A program made the position numbers and the translations under genes. Under the pieces are notes generated by a model, which was not told the DNA's origin, did not search any database, and saw nothing but the letters and a program-made list of their open reading frames with translations. A stretch of 64,000 nt of DNA from Akanthomyces muscarius (taxonomy: Eukaryota > Ascomycota > Sordariomycetes > Hypocreales > Cordycipitaceae), in the NCBI RefSeq assembly GCF_028009165.1, contig NC_079241.1, positions 4,774,001 through 4,838,000 on the forward strand, written 5' to 3'. Positions 9,665 through 19,762 of this stretch are shown in pieces; the stretch's first letter is position 1; the number at the start of each line of letters is the position of its first letter.

Positions 9665-10612
9665 GGCTTCTATCGTCGGCCAATGCAGCCGAAAACTTGT
9701 TAGGGAACTAAGTAGACCGTCAAAAAAACTCCGGCATAACAGTTTTTAATCTGCCAGGCTGCCAGAGGACTGAGTTATAAACGAATGAATCGTTCTTATT
9801 GAAAGCAAAGCCGGAAAACGGCGCAAATGCGAACGGTACCACGTTGGAAGGGACCGATGAGAACTCGAGAAGAATCCGACGCCCACAAGTCTTCCTATCA
9901 AGTCACACAACGGTCCTTCATTTGCCATGCTACCGATGATCGCTCTTGCTCTTGTGAAACCAGCAGGCAGGGGCCACCAATACCGGCGGGAGGACAGAGG
10001 TGGGTGGGCCCTACGAGTCTGGCGTGTATGAAACGCCAACATGGCCGAGTATAGCGGATCAGCCCCCAGGATCGTCAATGAGAGTGCAAGTTCCGGCAGG
10101 AGCCTTTTGAAACCATTCCACACCTCATTTATTCTAGGCACAGATTCCATCTTGGTGGGAACGTTGGCTTGGTGGGACCGTTGGGTGGTTGATGGTTGTA
10201 TTCGTCCGCAACCACTGTTATCAGTGCGGCGCAGATTCGCCATGAGATCAGATCAAGAGTATTGCTTCAAGTGATAGGCATGGAATGTGGTCTATTAGTA
10301 GCAAACTTAGCCAACTAGCAAACTTGTTGTTTGTGCCTTGAAAACAAATTGACCCTGGGCTAACGCCTATTCGCTTCCATAACCATGGTGATGGTATCGC
10401 TGTAGTCAATGCTGGAGGTTACGGCAAGTCCAACTTTATAAGAGCTAGGTAACCATAGGAGCTGGGGTGCTGCGGAAAGTAGTCGCCGTGAAACATCCAA
10501 TTCACAGCTATCCTCAAGGGCCCTTGACAGATTTAGTTAATCGTCGGCGCCTGCTTCAAAGACACAATCGTTGATTCAATTTTGATCAGTTGAAAGTGTG
10601 ATACGATAATCG
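9665..10612. other. Intergenic region between GT31-like and SLATT genes
   Basis: This is about 950 bp between two genes on the minus strand, so it holds the promoter of the GT31-like gene and the 3' region of the SLATT gene. A 165-codon minus-strand open frame (9746-10243) has no recognisable features and is not annotated. Confidence 0.6.
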
Positions 10613-11473
10613 TCACTTTGGAGGATTAGCTTTGGCGCCGGACGAGTCATCTGGTCCAGAATCTGTGGGATTTGCAGCATCCGAATCCTGGGGCGGTGGC
10701 GGCGCTGGCGCTGGGTCGCTTGGAGGTTGTCGTCGTACTGGTGTTGTTTGGCGGTTGCGATAATTGTCTGGCAAGTTGGCTTTGACTGTGGCCTTGGCGT
10801 CTTGGAACAAATCGAAACATTCGGCAATAATCTGCTCCAGGGACAGCCCCGCGGGGGCAATGCTGGAATCTAGAAGCTCTTTGATGTGGTCTTCCACGTC
10901 TCTGAGCTCTTCCATGTCCTTGCGATAGCGATCGGGAATACCACTGTTGTGGAGAAAGGCCAGAATGCCAGCACTGATAGTGTTGATCGCGCCAAGGACT
11001 GTAATTGGCGTACCGTCTTTGACAACAACGGAGCCGAGTGCCGTGACCACAGCAGAAATACAAAGTTGCAGTAGCATGAATGTCCACTGCATCAATGTTG
11101 CAGCGTAGAAAAGCACCATGCATTTGGTTCGTCGTAGTACTACATCGTGGTAAAGACCTCTAGGCATGCCTTTAGGCGGCCACAACCAACTGGTTGGATG
11201 CACTGGTCGGAGCTGCTCCATGTCCCCAATACCGCCAATTCCACGGGCAATGACGCTCTATTCATGCGGGGTGAGGAATCTGTGTGGCGGGATCTTATGG
11301 GTGTGATGGCCTGTTGTCGGTTCGGAGCCGGTAAGCGCGGTACGAGGAGACCCTGGTCCATCAAACCGGGGAATGAAGTTGCCTCTGTCAAAGAGTACCT
11401 CGTCTGATGCGCCGTGAACTGGTGAACCGGATTGCCCGGGCGCAGACGAGCTCAAGCGTTTCTGGCTAGCCAT
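10613..11473 (-). CDS. Fungal SLATT-domain two-TM protein
   Basis: The certain part (10613-11257) has two hydrophobic helices (about 72-94 and 108-128 in the full model) and the segment TVLGAINTISAGILAFLHN. A conserved ...NSGIPDRYRKDMEELRDVEDHI helix follows, then a Pro-rich tail. This matches the fungal branch of SLATT, a 2TM domain first described as a putative pore-forming effector next to bacterial nucleotide-signalling systems. Upstream, the same frame is interrupted by a TAG at 11258-11260. A phase-0 intron 11258-11398 (GTACTC...AATAG, branch-like CTCAC) removes it and gives 239 aa from ATG 11473. The donor is weak, so a later start (ATG 11221) or a nonsense allele remains possible. The cellular role in fungi is unknown. 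It is divergent from trm1. Confidence 0.68.
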
Positions 11474-11893
11474 AATGAGGGAGAGGAAATATTCGAGGTT
11501 ATGAGTGCAGTGTATGGTTATCGATGATTGCGTTGAAAAGGCAGAGAATAGGTAGGCAGAGGTGATGAAGATGAAGCACGGCAGCACACGTGCAGTTGGG
11601 AACGGGACGGCACATCAAAACACGGCACATTTTGGAAAGAACCAATCAAGATACCAGCGCAAGGGCGGGACAACCTTCTGGAAATGGGGGCGGTCCATGT
11701 TACATTAGTATTGCAGGTTATACAATTTGATGGTGTTGTAGCAGGAACGCTTGACCTTCTGATGCGCCGTGCTTCAGTCGCCACACCGCCCAAATATCAA
11801 TGGCTGGCAGAATTCTAAAAATTGCCAGCTCCGCAAACTGCAAATAATTCACTTCGCGACAACGCAATTCGTGCTCGCCGCTCACATTTCTGC
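11474..11893. promoter_or_regulatory. Divergent promoter SLATT gene / trm1
   Basis: A 420-bp shared upstream region separates the SLATT gene (-) from trm1 (+). No strong TATA element was seen on either side, as expected for a housekeeping tRNA methyltransferase. Confidence 0.5.
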
Positions 11894-13939
11894 ATGCCGC
11901 AATTGCTTCCGTTGTCACGAGTAGCCTTTCTTCGGATCGCCGTGCGACCTACGAGTCGGTTTTCTGCCACGACACTACATCACCCTCGTCGACATTTCGC
12001 GACGGCCATGACCGACAAGAAGACCGAAAATGCGACGGTAGAGGTGGATGGAGCGCAGTTCAGCACGGTGACGGAAGGCCTCGCGACAATCTTGGTTCCG
12101 CAAGGCGCCAAGGTGGGAGAAGATCGTGGCGAAGTGCAGCAAGTTTTCTACAACCCGATCCAGCAGTACAACCGTGATCTCTCTGTACTTGCAATCAAGG
12201 CATACGGCGAAGAGGCGCTAGAGAAGAGAAAAAATCGCAAACAAACAAAAGATGCCAAGCATGGGAAGAAGCGCAAGAGAGGCGATGAGAATGGTACCAA
12301 AACTGAGGAGTCCGAACAGGCTGAGCAAGCTGAGCAGCCAGAACAGCAACCAGAGTCGGAGCCTGCTCCAGATGGCCAGAACGCAGCCAAGACTACCAAG
12401 CCCTCTTTCAAAATGCTAGATGCACTTTCCGCTTCGGGTCTTCGAGCATTGCGTTATGCGCATGAGCTGCCGTTTGTCACTTCCATTACCGCCAACGACC
12501 TGTCAGCTTCTGCCGCCAAATCAATTAAGCAAAACGTCAAACACAACGGCGTCGAAGATATTATCTCTGTGACAAATGGTGATGCTCTGTCAGTCATGTA
12601 CAGAACAATCGCCGATTCCCTCGCGAATGGCGAGAATAATAAATCATGGAAGAAGTCATCCAAATTTGACGTTATTGACCTAGACCCGTACGGAACGGCA
12701 GCTCCCTTTTTTGATGCTGCTGTCCAGGCCGTACGTGACGATGGCGGTCTGTTGTGCATAACATGCACAGATAGCGCTGTGTGGGCTGGTCACTCATATT
12801 GCGAGAAGTCCTTTTCTCTCTACGGCGGCACCCCGATTCATGGCATGCACTCCCACGAAGCTGGTCTACGACTCATCATCAATGCAGTGGCCACGTCGGC
12901 AGCTCGATATGGACTGACAATCGAGCCACAGCTCTCGCTCTCTATTGACTTTTATACCAAGGTCTTCATCCGGATCACGAAATCACCGCAGGCAGTAAAG
13001 TTCCTCGGCTCCAAGACAATGGTTGTACACAGCTGTGATAGCGGCTGCGGCGCCTGGGAAACGCAGTATCTGATGCGGGCCAAGGCTGTGACGAATAAGA
13101 AGGGAGACGGAGCGTACTACAAATACGGCATGTCTCTGGGGGTCGCAGATCAGCTTTGCAAACATTGCGGTACCAAGATGCACATTAATGGTCCCATGTA
13201 TGGTGGCCACATTCACTCACGGCACTTTATCGAGAGATTGCTCAAGCAAATACCAGAGGCCGACAGTCAAGTGTATGGCACTCTCCCTCGCCTGCAAGGC
13301 ATGCTGCAGAATGCGTTGGAAGAGCTGATACCCGGTCCCGAAGAGACGGCTGCTCTTCCGCCTCGAGACAAGGAGTACGCCAGAATTGATCATTATCCGT
13401 TCTTTGTAATTCCCGGCAAACTGGCGAGCACCGTCTCATGCGCCACGCCAGGCGATGATATCTTCAGAGGTGCCTTGAAGCATCTCGGCTATGTCGCCGG
13501 TCGCAGTCACTGCCGTCCGGGAAGCATCAAGACGGACGCTCCGTGGTCAACGATATGGTGGATCATGGCAGAATGGATACGGCAAAAGGCTCCGATCAAG
13601 ACTTCAAAGTTCAAGCCGAATACGGCGGCATGGAGAATTTTGCAGAAAGCCGGCCTTCTCCAGGAACAAGGCGGTGCTGGTGCCGACGCGGCTGATAAGC
13701 AGCCCGATGTACAAATGGAGGGCGTCGATGTAGAAGTGAAGGAGGCCAAGGAGGCTAGTACTGAGCAACCGGTGCCCAACGACAAAAAAGGCCTCACCGA
13801 AGAAGACCTGAGGAAAACTCTGGTGTTCAACGATGCTCTTGTCCGACTGGGCCGAGAGGGCAAGGCGCAGAATCTGGTCCGCTACCAGATGAACCCTCGG
13901 GAGAACTGGGGGCCACTGACCAAAGCAAAGAGCAACTAA
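11894..13939 (+). CDS. trm1: tRNA (guanine26-N2)-dimethyltransferase Trm1
   Basis: This is an intronless 681-aa protein from ATG 11894; the frame is open upstream only through a TTG. The first ~38 residues are Arg-rich with no acidic residues (a mitochondrial presequence), and a second ATG at 12008 (GCCATGACC) begins the mature-type protein. Landmarks: NPIQQYNRDLSV, a basic nuclear-localisation-like stretch (110-130), the SAM site MLDALSASGLRALRYA (174-189), the catalytic motif DLDPYG (262-267), HSHEAGLRLI, and paired cysteine motifs CDSGCG and CKHC that likely bind zinc. A Glu/Gln-rich insert (about 135-165) interrupts the N-terminal domain. The enzyme makes m2,2G at position 26 of nuclear-encoded and mitochondrial tRNAs, using SAM. 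Confidence 0.95.
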   Translation: MPQLLPLSRVAFLRIAVRPTSRFSATTLHHPRRHFATAMTDKKTENATVEVDGAQFSTVTEGLATILVPQGAKVGEDRGEVQQVFYNPIQQYNRDLSVLAIKAYGEEALEKRKNRKQTKDAKHGKKRKRGDENGTKTEESEQAEQAEQPEQQPESEPAPDGQNAAKTTKPSFKMLDALSASGLRALRYAHELPFVTSITANDLSASAAKSIKQNVKHNGVEDIISVTNGDALSVMYRTIADSLANGENNKSWKKSSKFDVIDLDPYGTAAPFFDAAVQAVRDDGGLLCITCTDSAVWAGHSYCEKSFSLYGGTPIHGMHSHEAGLRLIINAVATSAARYGLTIEPQLSLSIDFYTKVFIRITKSPQAVKFLGSKTMVVHSCDSGCGAWETQYLMRAKAVTNKKGDGAYYKYGMSLGVADQLCKHCGTKMHINGPMYGGHIHSRHFIERLLKQIPEADSQVYGTLPRLQGMLQNALEELIPGPEETAALPPRDKEYARIDHYPFFVIPGKLASTVSCATPGDDIFRGALKHLGYVAGRSHCRPGSIKTDAPWSTIWWIMAEWIRQKAPIKTSKFKPNTAAWRILQKAGLLQEQGGAGADAADKQPDVQMEGVDVEVKEAKEASTEQPVPNDKKGLTEEDLRKTLVFNDALVRLGREGKAQNLVRYQMNPRENWGPLTKAKSN

Positions 13940-14457
13940 AACAAATTGCATAATTTATGAATTAAATATAGACATCTCGGGAGTTTTCCGATAATTCCAG
14001 CGGGTCGTTTTGCGGCGTTCATTTCAAATCTTGAGTGTCAGTGAATGTAATGCGGCCAATCTCTTTGTGCGCCTTATGCAGTAGACATGTGAACGCGTTT
14101 GGTGTCTCGATGGCATGCCATCCTCCTATCGGACTTACACACACAAGTTTGTTGGATTATTAAGGTTACAAAGATGACGGATAACGCAACGGGGACTCGA
14201 TAAGATGCAACATCCTCCGCCAATACTCCGCTGGCAGTTTGGACCCCTCCATCTTGCAGCCTGCCTACAGTGGAGCGACCCCATCGTTACTGATGACGTT
14301 ACAAGCCTCTCGACGTTACAAACTTGCCCTTTACACCCATTTATATGCCAAATCCCTTTCGCTTTTCCTTGGTCTTCTTTTTTCTCTATTTTGTAGCCCT
14401 GCATCGCACCCTTGCTTGATTTACTTTTAGCCAGCATCATCCATCCCCAGCCCACAA
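13940..14457. other. Intergenic region trm1-DAGK gene
   Basis: This holds the trm1 3' end and a pyrimidine-rich leader of the DAG-kinase-like gene (T/C tract around 14360-14440). A leader intron is possible but not clear. Confidence 0.55.
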
Positions 14458-15888
14458 ATGAGTGACCCCTCCTCCGTCCTCGTCTACGCCGAGGAGCTCA
14501 CCTTTGACGACGATGCCGGCACCCTGAGCGCCAACCTCCCTGATACCGCATCCTCGGAGAACCCCCCTCTCACAGTCAACCAGATCATCGCCATCCTATC
14601 GCCGTCACCGAGCGCGCAGCCCGTCGTCCTCGGCCTCATCGAAGACGCCGACAACCAGGACGCTCCTTTACAGCTCGTCGCCATCCAGACCTCCGGGGAC
14701 ATCCCAGCGCAGCTCGCCTCAGTGCCGCGCGTCGCCCAGCTACCAACCCATCTCGCCCACACCGCCAGTGTCGACTATGTGCTGTCGACAAAAGCGGGCA
14801 CAGGCCGCGCTGTGCCCTTCTGGGAAGCGGTGCTGCGGCCGCTGCTGCGTTTCGTTGCGCAGTCCCTCTCCCAAGACACGGAGCCGGGCCGCGTGGTGGT
14901 GACGGACAGCGACGACAGCGTCCGCGAGTACGCGCGCGGCGAGCATATCGCTGCCGCCTTGACGCCGCGCACCATTGTGCTGCTCAGCGGCGACGGCGGC
15001 GTCGTGGACCTGCTCAACTCGTCGACGCCCGATGCGGAGAGCACGCCGCTGCCGACAATCGTCCTGATACCGCTGGGCACGGGCAATGCGCTCTTCAACT
15101 CGCTCCACAAGCCGCTCCTCACCGGCCCGTCCGAGCTGGTCCTCGCGCTGCGGACGCTGCTAGGCGGCGTGGCCACGCCGCTGCCCATGTTCAAGGCCTC
15201 GTTCCCGCCCGGATCGCGCACCGTCAAGTACTCGAGCAGGGACACGGCCGCAGAGACGCCCAGCGACGTCGCCGCCGCCGAGGCGCAGCTGCACCGCCAA
15301 GAGACCGAGGTCGGCGCCCTGTACGGCGGCATCGTCGCGAGCTACGGCTTCCACGCCAGCATCGTCTACGAGAGCGACACGCCCGCGTACCGGGCGCACG
15401 GCGCCGCGCGCTTCGGCATGGTCGCGCAGGAGCTCCTCAAGACGTCGCACCCGTACACCGCGCAGATTGCCATCCGGCGGGCCGGCGGCGACGGGCTGGA
15501 GCGCATCCCGCGCGACACGCACGCGTACGTGCTCAGCACGCTGGTGTCGAACCTGGAGCGGACCTTTACCATCTCGCCCAAGAGCAGGCCGCTGGACGGC
15601 CAGCTGCGGCTGGTGCACTTTGCGCCGCTGGGGCCCGAGCGCACCATGGAGGCCATGATGAAGGCGTACGACGACGGCAAGCACGTGGACGTCGCGTGGG
15701 ACGACGGCCAGCGCATCCACTACGACGACATTGACGAGATTACAATTCAGGTGGATGACGAGGACGAGCGGTGGAGGAAGGCGTGCATCGATGGCACGAT
15801 TGTCGATATCCCCAAGGGCGGCACGGTTCGTGTGCAGAGGGAGGAAAAAGATCGGTTCAACATTGTGGTGGATTCACGCGTCATTTAG
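14458..15888 (+). CDS. Diacylglycerol/sphingoid-base kinase catalytic-domain protein
   Basis: This is an intronless 476-aa protein from ATG 14458. It has the DAGK-catalytic signatures: IVLLSGDGGVVDLLN (173-187), the nucleotide-binding GDG loop, and IVLIPLGTGNALFNS (201-215). The C-terminal half forms the second lobe, including YGGIVASYGFHASIVYESD. This fold phosphorylates lipid hydroxyls (diacylglycerol, ceramide or long-chain bases) with ATP. The N-terminal ~110 residues match no domain I recognise, and no C1 domain or membrane span is obvious, so it resembles the soluble fungal LCB5/DAGK-like group. Substrate is undecided. Confidence 0.82.
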   Translation: MSDPSSVLVYAEELTFDDDAGTLSANLPDTASSENPPLTVNQIIAILSPSPSAQPVVLGLIEDADNQDAPLQLVAIQTSGDIPAQLASVPRVAQLPTHLAHTASVDYVLSTKAGTGRAVPFWEAVLRPLLRFVAQSLSQDTEPGRVVVTDSDDSVREYARGEHIAAALTPRTIVLLSGDGGVVDLLNSSTPDAESTPLPTIVLIPLGTGNALFNSLHKPLLTGPSELVLALRTLLGGVATPLPMFKASFPPGSRTVKYSSRDTAAETPSDVAAAEAQLHRQETEVGALYGGIVASYGFHASIVYESDTPAYRAHGAARFGMVAQELLKTSHPYTAQIAIRRAGGDGLERIPRDTHAYVLSTLVSNLERTFTISPKSRPLDGQLRLVHFAPLGPERTMEAMMKAYDDGKHVDVAWDDGQRIHYDDIDEITIQVDDEDERWRKACIDGTIVDIPKGGTVRVQREEKDRFNIVVDSRVI

Positions 15889-16095
15889 GGGATGTGAATC
15901 GGGGTGGGGGAAATTATACATGGTAGATTGTGGCGTGAAGCCAAGTTCCCCGTCATTCATTGCTCATTACATATATGCAGGATGTGGGATATCAAGATGC
16001 AGAACCAACATCGAGCAGGTCCAAGTAGAATTACATTTGCGACGAACTCCCAAGACACGTCATTTCGTCCCCCGTTCCTCCTGCGTATATCGTGA

Positions 16096-18448
16096 TCACG
16101 CAGCGAGGAGCTTCTTGACGCGCTTCTCCATGATGTTCTCAAACTCCTCGACGCCATTCTTCAGCACCGTCATTTCGCCGCCCTTGAGCCTGTACATGAT
16201 GCGCCGCCTCATCGGCCCGTCGTCGTCCTCGTCGCCATCGCTCTGCTCCTCGTCCTCGTCCACCACGCCGTCGATGACGCCGCGCATGAACCACCGGTCG
16301 TGGCTCACCAGAACCACCGCGCCCTCCCACCACTGCAGCGCGCTGCGCAGCGCCGTCACCGTCTCGTAGTCGAGGTGCGTCGTGATCTCGTCGAGGATCA
16401 TGCACTGCGGGCGGCGCCACAGCAGGCGCGCGAGCTCGCACCGCACGAGCTGCCCGCCCGAGAGCTTGGCGACGGGCACGTCGGACGCGAAGCGGCCGGG
16501 GAGGCCGAGCTCGCCGAGCAGCCCGCGGATCTCGCCCTCGTTCAGCTGGCCCTCGACCTCCCTGGTGAGGAGCGCGAGCGCGGTGAGCGCCGGGTCGTCG
16601 GCGCCCAGGGCCTTGAGCGCGTCGACGGCGTGCTGCGAGTAGTAGCTCATCTTGAGGCGCGGGTGCGTCGTCATGGTGCCGCTCGTCGGGCGCGTCTCCT
16701 CGACGAGCAGCTTGATGAGCGTCGACTTGCCCGCGCCGTTGAGGCCGAGGACGCCGATGCGGTCGCCCATGCCGACGGTCAGGTTGACGTCCTTGATAAT
16801 GTACGGCCCCGTGCGCGCGTAGCGGAAGCTCGCGTTCTCGAGCGAGATGAGCGAGCCGGGGAAGCGCAGGTCCGGCGGCGCGGGGAGGCTCAGCACAATC
16901 TGGCGCTCCTCGGGCGGGATCTCGATGCCCTGGTGCGAGGTGTGGAAGAAGCCGGCCTGGTCGTTGAGGCGGAAGCGGTGGCCGCGGGCGTTGGTCTGCA
17001 TGCCCCAGCGGTCGTCGAGCTTCTTCTGGCGCGACTTGGCCTGGCGGATCTTGTTCTGGTCGTCGTTTTGCCGCCCGGCCTTCATGTTTTGCGCAATCGT
17101 CTTTTCGATGTGCGCCTTTTGCTTGTCTTGCGCCTCCTTGAGCTTGATGAGGTGCTCCTTGCGCTCGGCCTGCGACGCCTCAAACGTGGGCAGGTCGCCG
17201 TGGAAGTAGGTGAGGTCCTTGTCGCGGAGGATGAGGAGATCCGTGCAGAGGCTGATGAAGTCGCGGTCGTGAGAGACGAGAATCAGTGTCGGCGGCTTGT
17301 CCGTGTCTTCGACGGACTCTAGGTACTTTTGCAGCCAGATGATGCCGAGGAGATCCAGAAAGTTGGTGGGCTCGTCGAGGATCAGGATGTCGGCTTCTTG
17401 GAGGAGGACGGTGGCGAGGCTGGCACGCATGTGCCAGCCGCCCGAGAGGCTGGAGAGGGGCTTTTCCATGATTTCTTCCGTGAAGCCAAGACCGGTGAGA
17501 ATGCGTCGGGCTTTGGTCTCAATCTCGCTGACTCGGCTTGGCTCGACTTGAATCTGCAAGTCGGCGAGCATGTCGGCCGCCTCTTGGGTTTCCTCTTGCA
17601 GTTTCTCGGGTGTAATTTCTTCCGACGGCTGATCTACCTGCTCTTGCGACTCGGCCACGACCTTTTCGATGGCGACGAGAGCCTTTCTGGCAGCCATGCC
17701 TCGGGCACCGCTGCGGAGCCTGGCATCCTTGTCCAGCAGAAAGTGTCGTTTCTGCAGGCGATCGTGCTTGAGGTTGCGGACCGCTCGCACGGGCGCAAAG
17801 GGGTCCGTCGAATTGACGCCATCAGACAGGGCTGCCTCATGTTAGCGTGTAGTTTGAGACGTGGTGGTGCATGGCTTCGTACATTGAATATCCTGTTCGA
17901 TGGCACTGCGAGAGGTAGCCCGTTCAATGACTTCCTGCCGCGTATTCATCTTGGCTGTTGGGGTTTCCTCTTTTTTCGACTCTCCATCTTGGAGCTTGGT
18001 CTGCTGCAGAATAGCAATTCTGGAGTCTTCCGGGATTCCTGGGATAAGCTTCTCCGCAATGGCCTTGAGCAGGGCTGGTCATAGGCTGTTAGTGAGCTGG
18101 GGAGGACAGGGGACAGGGACGACGCATACTAGATTTTCCTGTGCCATTTCGGCCTATGAGGGCATATCTGTGACCTTCTTTCAGACGCAGCTTGGCGCCA
18201 GACAGAATCTCGAGGCCCTCGGTACGGGCCTTGGACTTGCCCTTGGCGGGGGTGCCCGATTTGGCGCCACCAACTATGGTGATGTTGACACCGGCAATAT
18301 CGAGCTTTTTCAGGTGTCAATGATTTTTTGGTGATTGTTTAAGGACTTGTGATCTTACCTCTCGGTAGTTGGCCGCGTCAATGTGAAAGCGTGTCTGCTT
18401 TGAGGTGCAGAGAATGGTGGCGACGGACTCGGATGCCATGGACGTCAT
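16096..18448 (-). CDS. ABCF-family (Arb1/Gcn20-like) twin-cassette ATPase
   Basis: Four exons are inferred by splice sites and phase: 18359-18448, 18130-18304, 17883-18074 and 16096-17831, giving 730 aa from ATG 18448. The introns are 54, 55 and 51 bp; the second and third have CTAAC branch sites. Exons 2 and 3 join to form Walker A GRNGTGKST (81-89), which an ORF-only model loses. Cassette 1 continues with LSGGWHMR (281-288) and ILILDEPTNFLD (301-312). A charged linker with many Lys/Gln follows. Cassette 2 has GLNGAGKST (515-523), LSGGQLVR (609-616) and MILDEITTHLD (630-640). No membrane spans are present, as in ABCF proteins that act on ribosomes in biogenesis or translation control. The acidic stretch DEDEEQSDGDEDDDG sits near the C terminus. 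It lacks the long N terminus of Gcn20 and may be a separate ABCF subgroup. Confidence 0.9.
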
Positions 18449-19762
18449 CTTGGTGAGGGAGGAGGGCAGCTAAGCTGTGTGTTGCAGCGGTCGACGGTTC
18501 TTGTCTTTTGTGGGCTGTAATTGGCTCTCCTTGTATTGCTGGGAGCAGCTGCGTGAGTTTGATTGAGTGTAAAATTGGTGCTGTCCGGAGTGCAGTTGGT
18601 TTTATACCAACTACCTTTGGTGTAGAAGTCGAGTTTAGCTGAGTGGAGCCGTGGGCACCCGTTCCGGGACTGCGAACCAAGGAAAGGGTACGCCACGATG
18701 AAAGAAGGGGGCCAAGAATAAAAGTCTGAATTTTCCCGCCGCTGTCTCAAAGCACGCAAGGCCCAGCTTCACCAGATGAGTCCGAGGAAGAGCATGGTGG
18801 ATCTCGAGATCTTGACCTTGAGCAGGCGTTGGGAGTGGTGTTTTCCGCGGAAACGGGTGCAGGGTAGGTAGTCAGTTACTGTGGGGCTGACTCGACGGGG
18901 TGACTCACGCCGACGCCGACTGACACAGGACGGGGGGGGAGGGAGGCAATAGGTCCATTGCAGAAACCCTGAAGCAGGAGGGTCGTATTTCGCTCTGGAC
19001 CCTTTTGAATTAGTTATCGGAAAAGCCGGAAACCGCGGAAATTATTTGAATATAATATCCGCAACGTTATCCGTAGTCAGATCAAGTACAAGGTCTGGCC
19101 AGGCCCGCTACAGTGCCTGCTCTGGTGGCCCATAGCGCTGCAGGCTTCCCCGCACCCGCTAAAACACTATTTATAGGTACCGACAAGTGACCTACCTACC
19201 TAACTACAGTGGGTTGAAGGTAATTCCGAGCGAACTGCCACCAAATCGCCACACATTAGCGCTCGGAATTACCTGGAGGCACAAATAAAAGAATAAATTA
19301 AAAGCTGATGTACCAGTAGCCAACTGCCACGCCAGAATTCGCACCGTCTTTTGATGAGCCAATCAAGTAACCACTGCGTTCTCTTGTCCAACTAATTACA
19401 CAATTGAGGAATAGCGTTGTTGGAGAATGCTGACGATACCCAACATATATTGCCAATCACTGCAGCGCGCCGTTCCAAGATTGAACCACCGCCGACCTTC
19501 CCAGACCATCCTGGCGCTGACTACTAAGTAGTTACCCAACTACGGACTGCTCAGCTCCCTCTCCTCTTCTCCCAAACAATCACCACCCGACCGTCGCGCA
19601 TCCCATCCCCCAAGCCACAACAACACCAATCAGCCAACCAACCCAGATTGCGACTAGCCTTGCTCGACACCAATGGGTACATAAGCCGTTTCCCCCCATC
19701 TCCCCTTTCCCTTCCCATTTTCTTCCTCTCTTCTCGTTCATCTCGACGCCCACGCCATCATC
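18449..19762. promoter_or_regulatory. Divergent promoter region ABCF / ABCC genes
   Basis: This is a 1.3-kb region between divergent ABC genes. It contains a 15-bp perfect inverted repeat (19218-19274), ACCTACCTACC steps near 19190-19202, and a CT-rich leader (about 19686-19745) just upstream of the ABCC start. No coding frame is supported. Confidence 0.6.
19218..19274. repeat. 15-bp perfect inverted repeat
   Basis: Arms AGGTAATTCCGAGCG (19218-19232) and CGCTCGGAATTACCT (19260-19274) are exact reverse complements around a 27-nt spacer. The arms lie about 490-545 bp upstream of the ABCC start and 770-825 bp upstream of the ABCF start. It could be a two-half-site operator, a hairpin or a small element's ends. 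Confidence 0.9.

Noticed and set aside
9746..10243. 165-codon minus-strand frame between the GT31-like and SLATT genes
   Set aside because: It begins with ATG but shows no motif, membrane pattern or splice partner; length is compatible with chance in this composition.
16300..17322. 340-codon plus-strand frame over the ABCF gene
   Set aside because: Antisense shadow caused by GC-rich codons; translation is Arg/Ala/Leu/Glu-rich with no domain.
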